Shown piece by piece: positions 5,338 to 5,507 of a stretch of 5,507 nt of DNA. This DNA comes from an uncultured Clostridia bacterium (GTDB taxonomy: Bacteria > Bacillota > Clostridia > Oscillospirales > Acutalibacteraceae). Made by a program: the position numbers and the translations under genes. Below the pieces are notes generated by a model. It was not told the DNA's origin, searched no databases, and saw only the letters and a list, made by a program, of their open reading frames with translations. Every line of letters starts with the position of its first letter. Position 1 is the stretch's first letter. The stretch is taken from the NCBI GenBank assembly GCA_944384865.1, contig CALWVC010000100.1:1-5507 (forward strand), read 5' to 3'.

Positions 5338-5354
5338 GCGGGCGAAAAGCCCGC
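5338..5354 (+). other. GC hairpin in the tRNA 5' leader
   Basis: GCGGGC and GCCCGC pair perfectly (6 bp, all G-C) around a GAAAA loop, beginning essentially at the predicted transcription start. It lies 9 nt before the mature tRNA. No T-run follows, so it is unlikely to be a terminator. It may stabilise the precursor or help RNase P recognition; that role is inference. Confidence 0.6.
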
Positions 5355-5363
5355 GTTCTATAT

Positions 5364-5439
5364 GGGGGTGTAGCTCAGTTGGGAGAGCGTACGGTTCGCA
5401 TCCGTAAGGTCGAGAGTTCGAATCTCTTCATCTCCACCA
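5364..5439 (+). tRNA. tRNA-Ala, anticodon CGC
   Basis: This is a complete 76-nt tRNA with encoded CCA. The acceptor arms GGGGGTG and CATCTCC pair with G.U at positions 3-70 and 5-68; G3.U70 is the classic alanine identity pair. The D arm is GCTC/GAGC with an 8-nt loop. The anticodon stem is TACGG/CCGTA with loop TTCGCAT, placing CGC at 5397-5399, which reads GCG (alanine). The T arm is GAGAG/CTCTT with loop TTCGAAT and the discriminator base is A. It is a single tRNA gene with its own strong promoter. Confidence 0.97.
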
Positions 5440-5446
5440 AATAGTG

Positions 5447-5498
5447 CAAATCCGAACACCCTATTTATCGTAAAGCATTGCTTCGGATTTGTTTTGTT
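5447..5498 (+). terminator. Possible terminator after tRNA-Ala
   Basis: CAAATCCGAA (5447-5456) and TTCGGATTTG (5482-5491) are perfect 10-bp arms, followed at once by TTTTGTT. The 25-nt loop is longer than in most intrinsic terminators, but its position right after the tRNA and the T-rich tail support termination. Confidence 0.55.
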
Positions 5499-5507
5499 CA
5501 TAGAGGA

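Noticed and set aside
5499..5507. Purine-rich end of the window as a ribosome binding site for a following gene
   Set aside because: AGAGGA is suggestive, but the window ends before any start codon.

Overview
The window looks like chromosomal DNA from a spore-forming, anaerobic Firmicute of the class Clostridia. A GC content near 50% and the gene content would fit the Oscillospiraceae/Ruminococcaceae, but that placement is inference. The main evidence is a SpoVAF-type GerA-family germination protein, a candidate Rex (redox repressor) operator in the TTGTTAA-N4-TTAACAA form used by clostridia, and strong Gram-positive ribosome binding sites.

Layout, left to right. Positions 1-297 hold no convincing gene but contain a forespore (sigma-G-like) promoter candidate. 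Then comes spoVAF (298-1722, +). A multi-pass membrane protein of unknown function (1646-2404, -) meets it tail to tail and overlaps it by 77 bp. An AT-rich divergent region (2405-2657) carries the Rex-like operator, an extended -10 promoter and further small inverted repeats. It drives mdh (2658-3611, +), an LDH-like enzyme with the malate-specific arginine, followed after 58 bp by a short-form malic enzyme (3670-4842, +). A 15-bp inverted repeat overlapping a second extended -10 promoter precedes a small four-helix membrane protein (4931-5284, +). The window closes with a consensus promoter, a tRNA-Ala(CGC) gene with encoded CCA (5364-5439, +), and a possible terminator.

How the genes work together. 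Mdh and malic enzyme form a two-step oxaloacetate-to-malate-to-pyruvate route (the 'malate shunt' known from clostridia such as Clostridium thermocellum). It consumes NADH in the first step and regenerates NAD(P)H in the second. A Rex site directly upstream would tie this pair to the cellular NADH/NAD+ ratio. The germination gene, the two orphan membrane proteins and the tRNA have no evident functional link to it.

I see no CRISPR array, mobile element, phage gene, defence system or clearly new multi-gene system. The most interesting signals are regulatory: the Rex-like operator, the palindrome before the small membrane gene, and the overlapping convergent gene pair.
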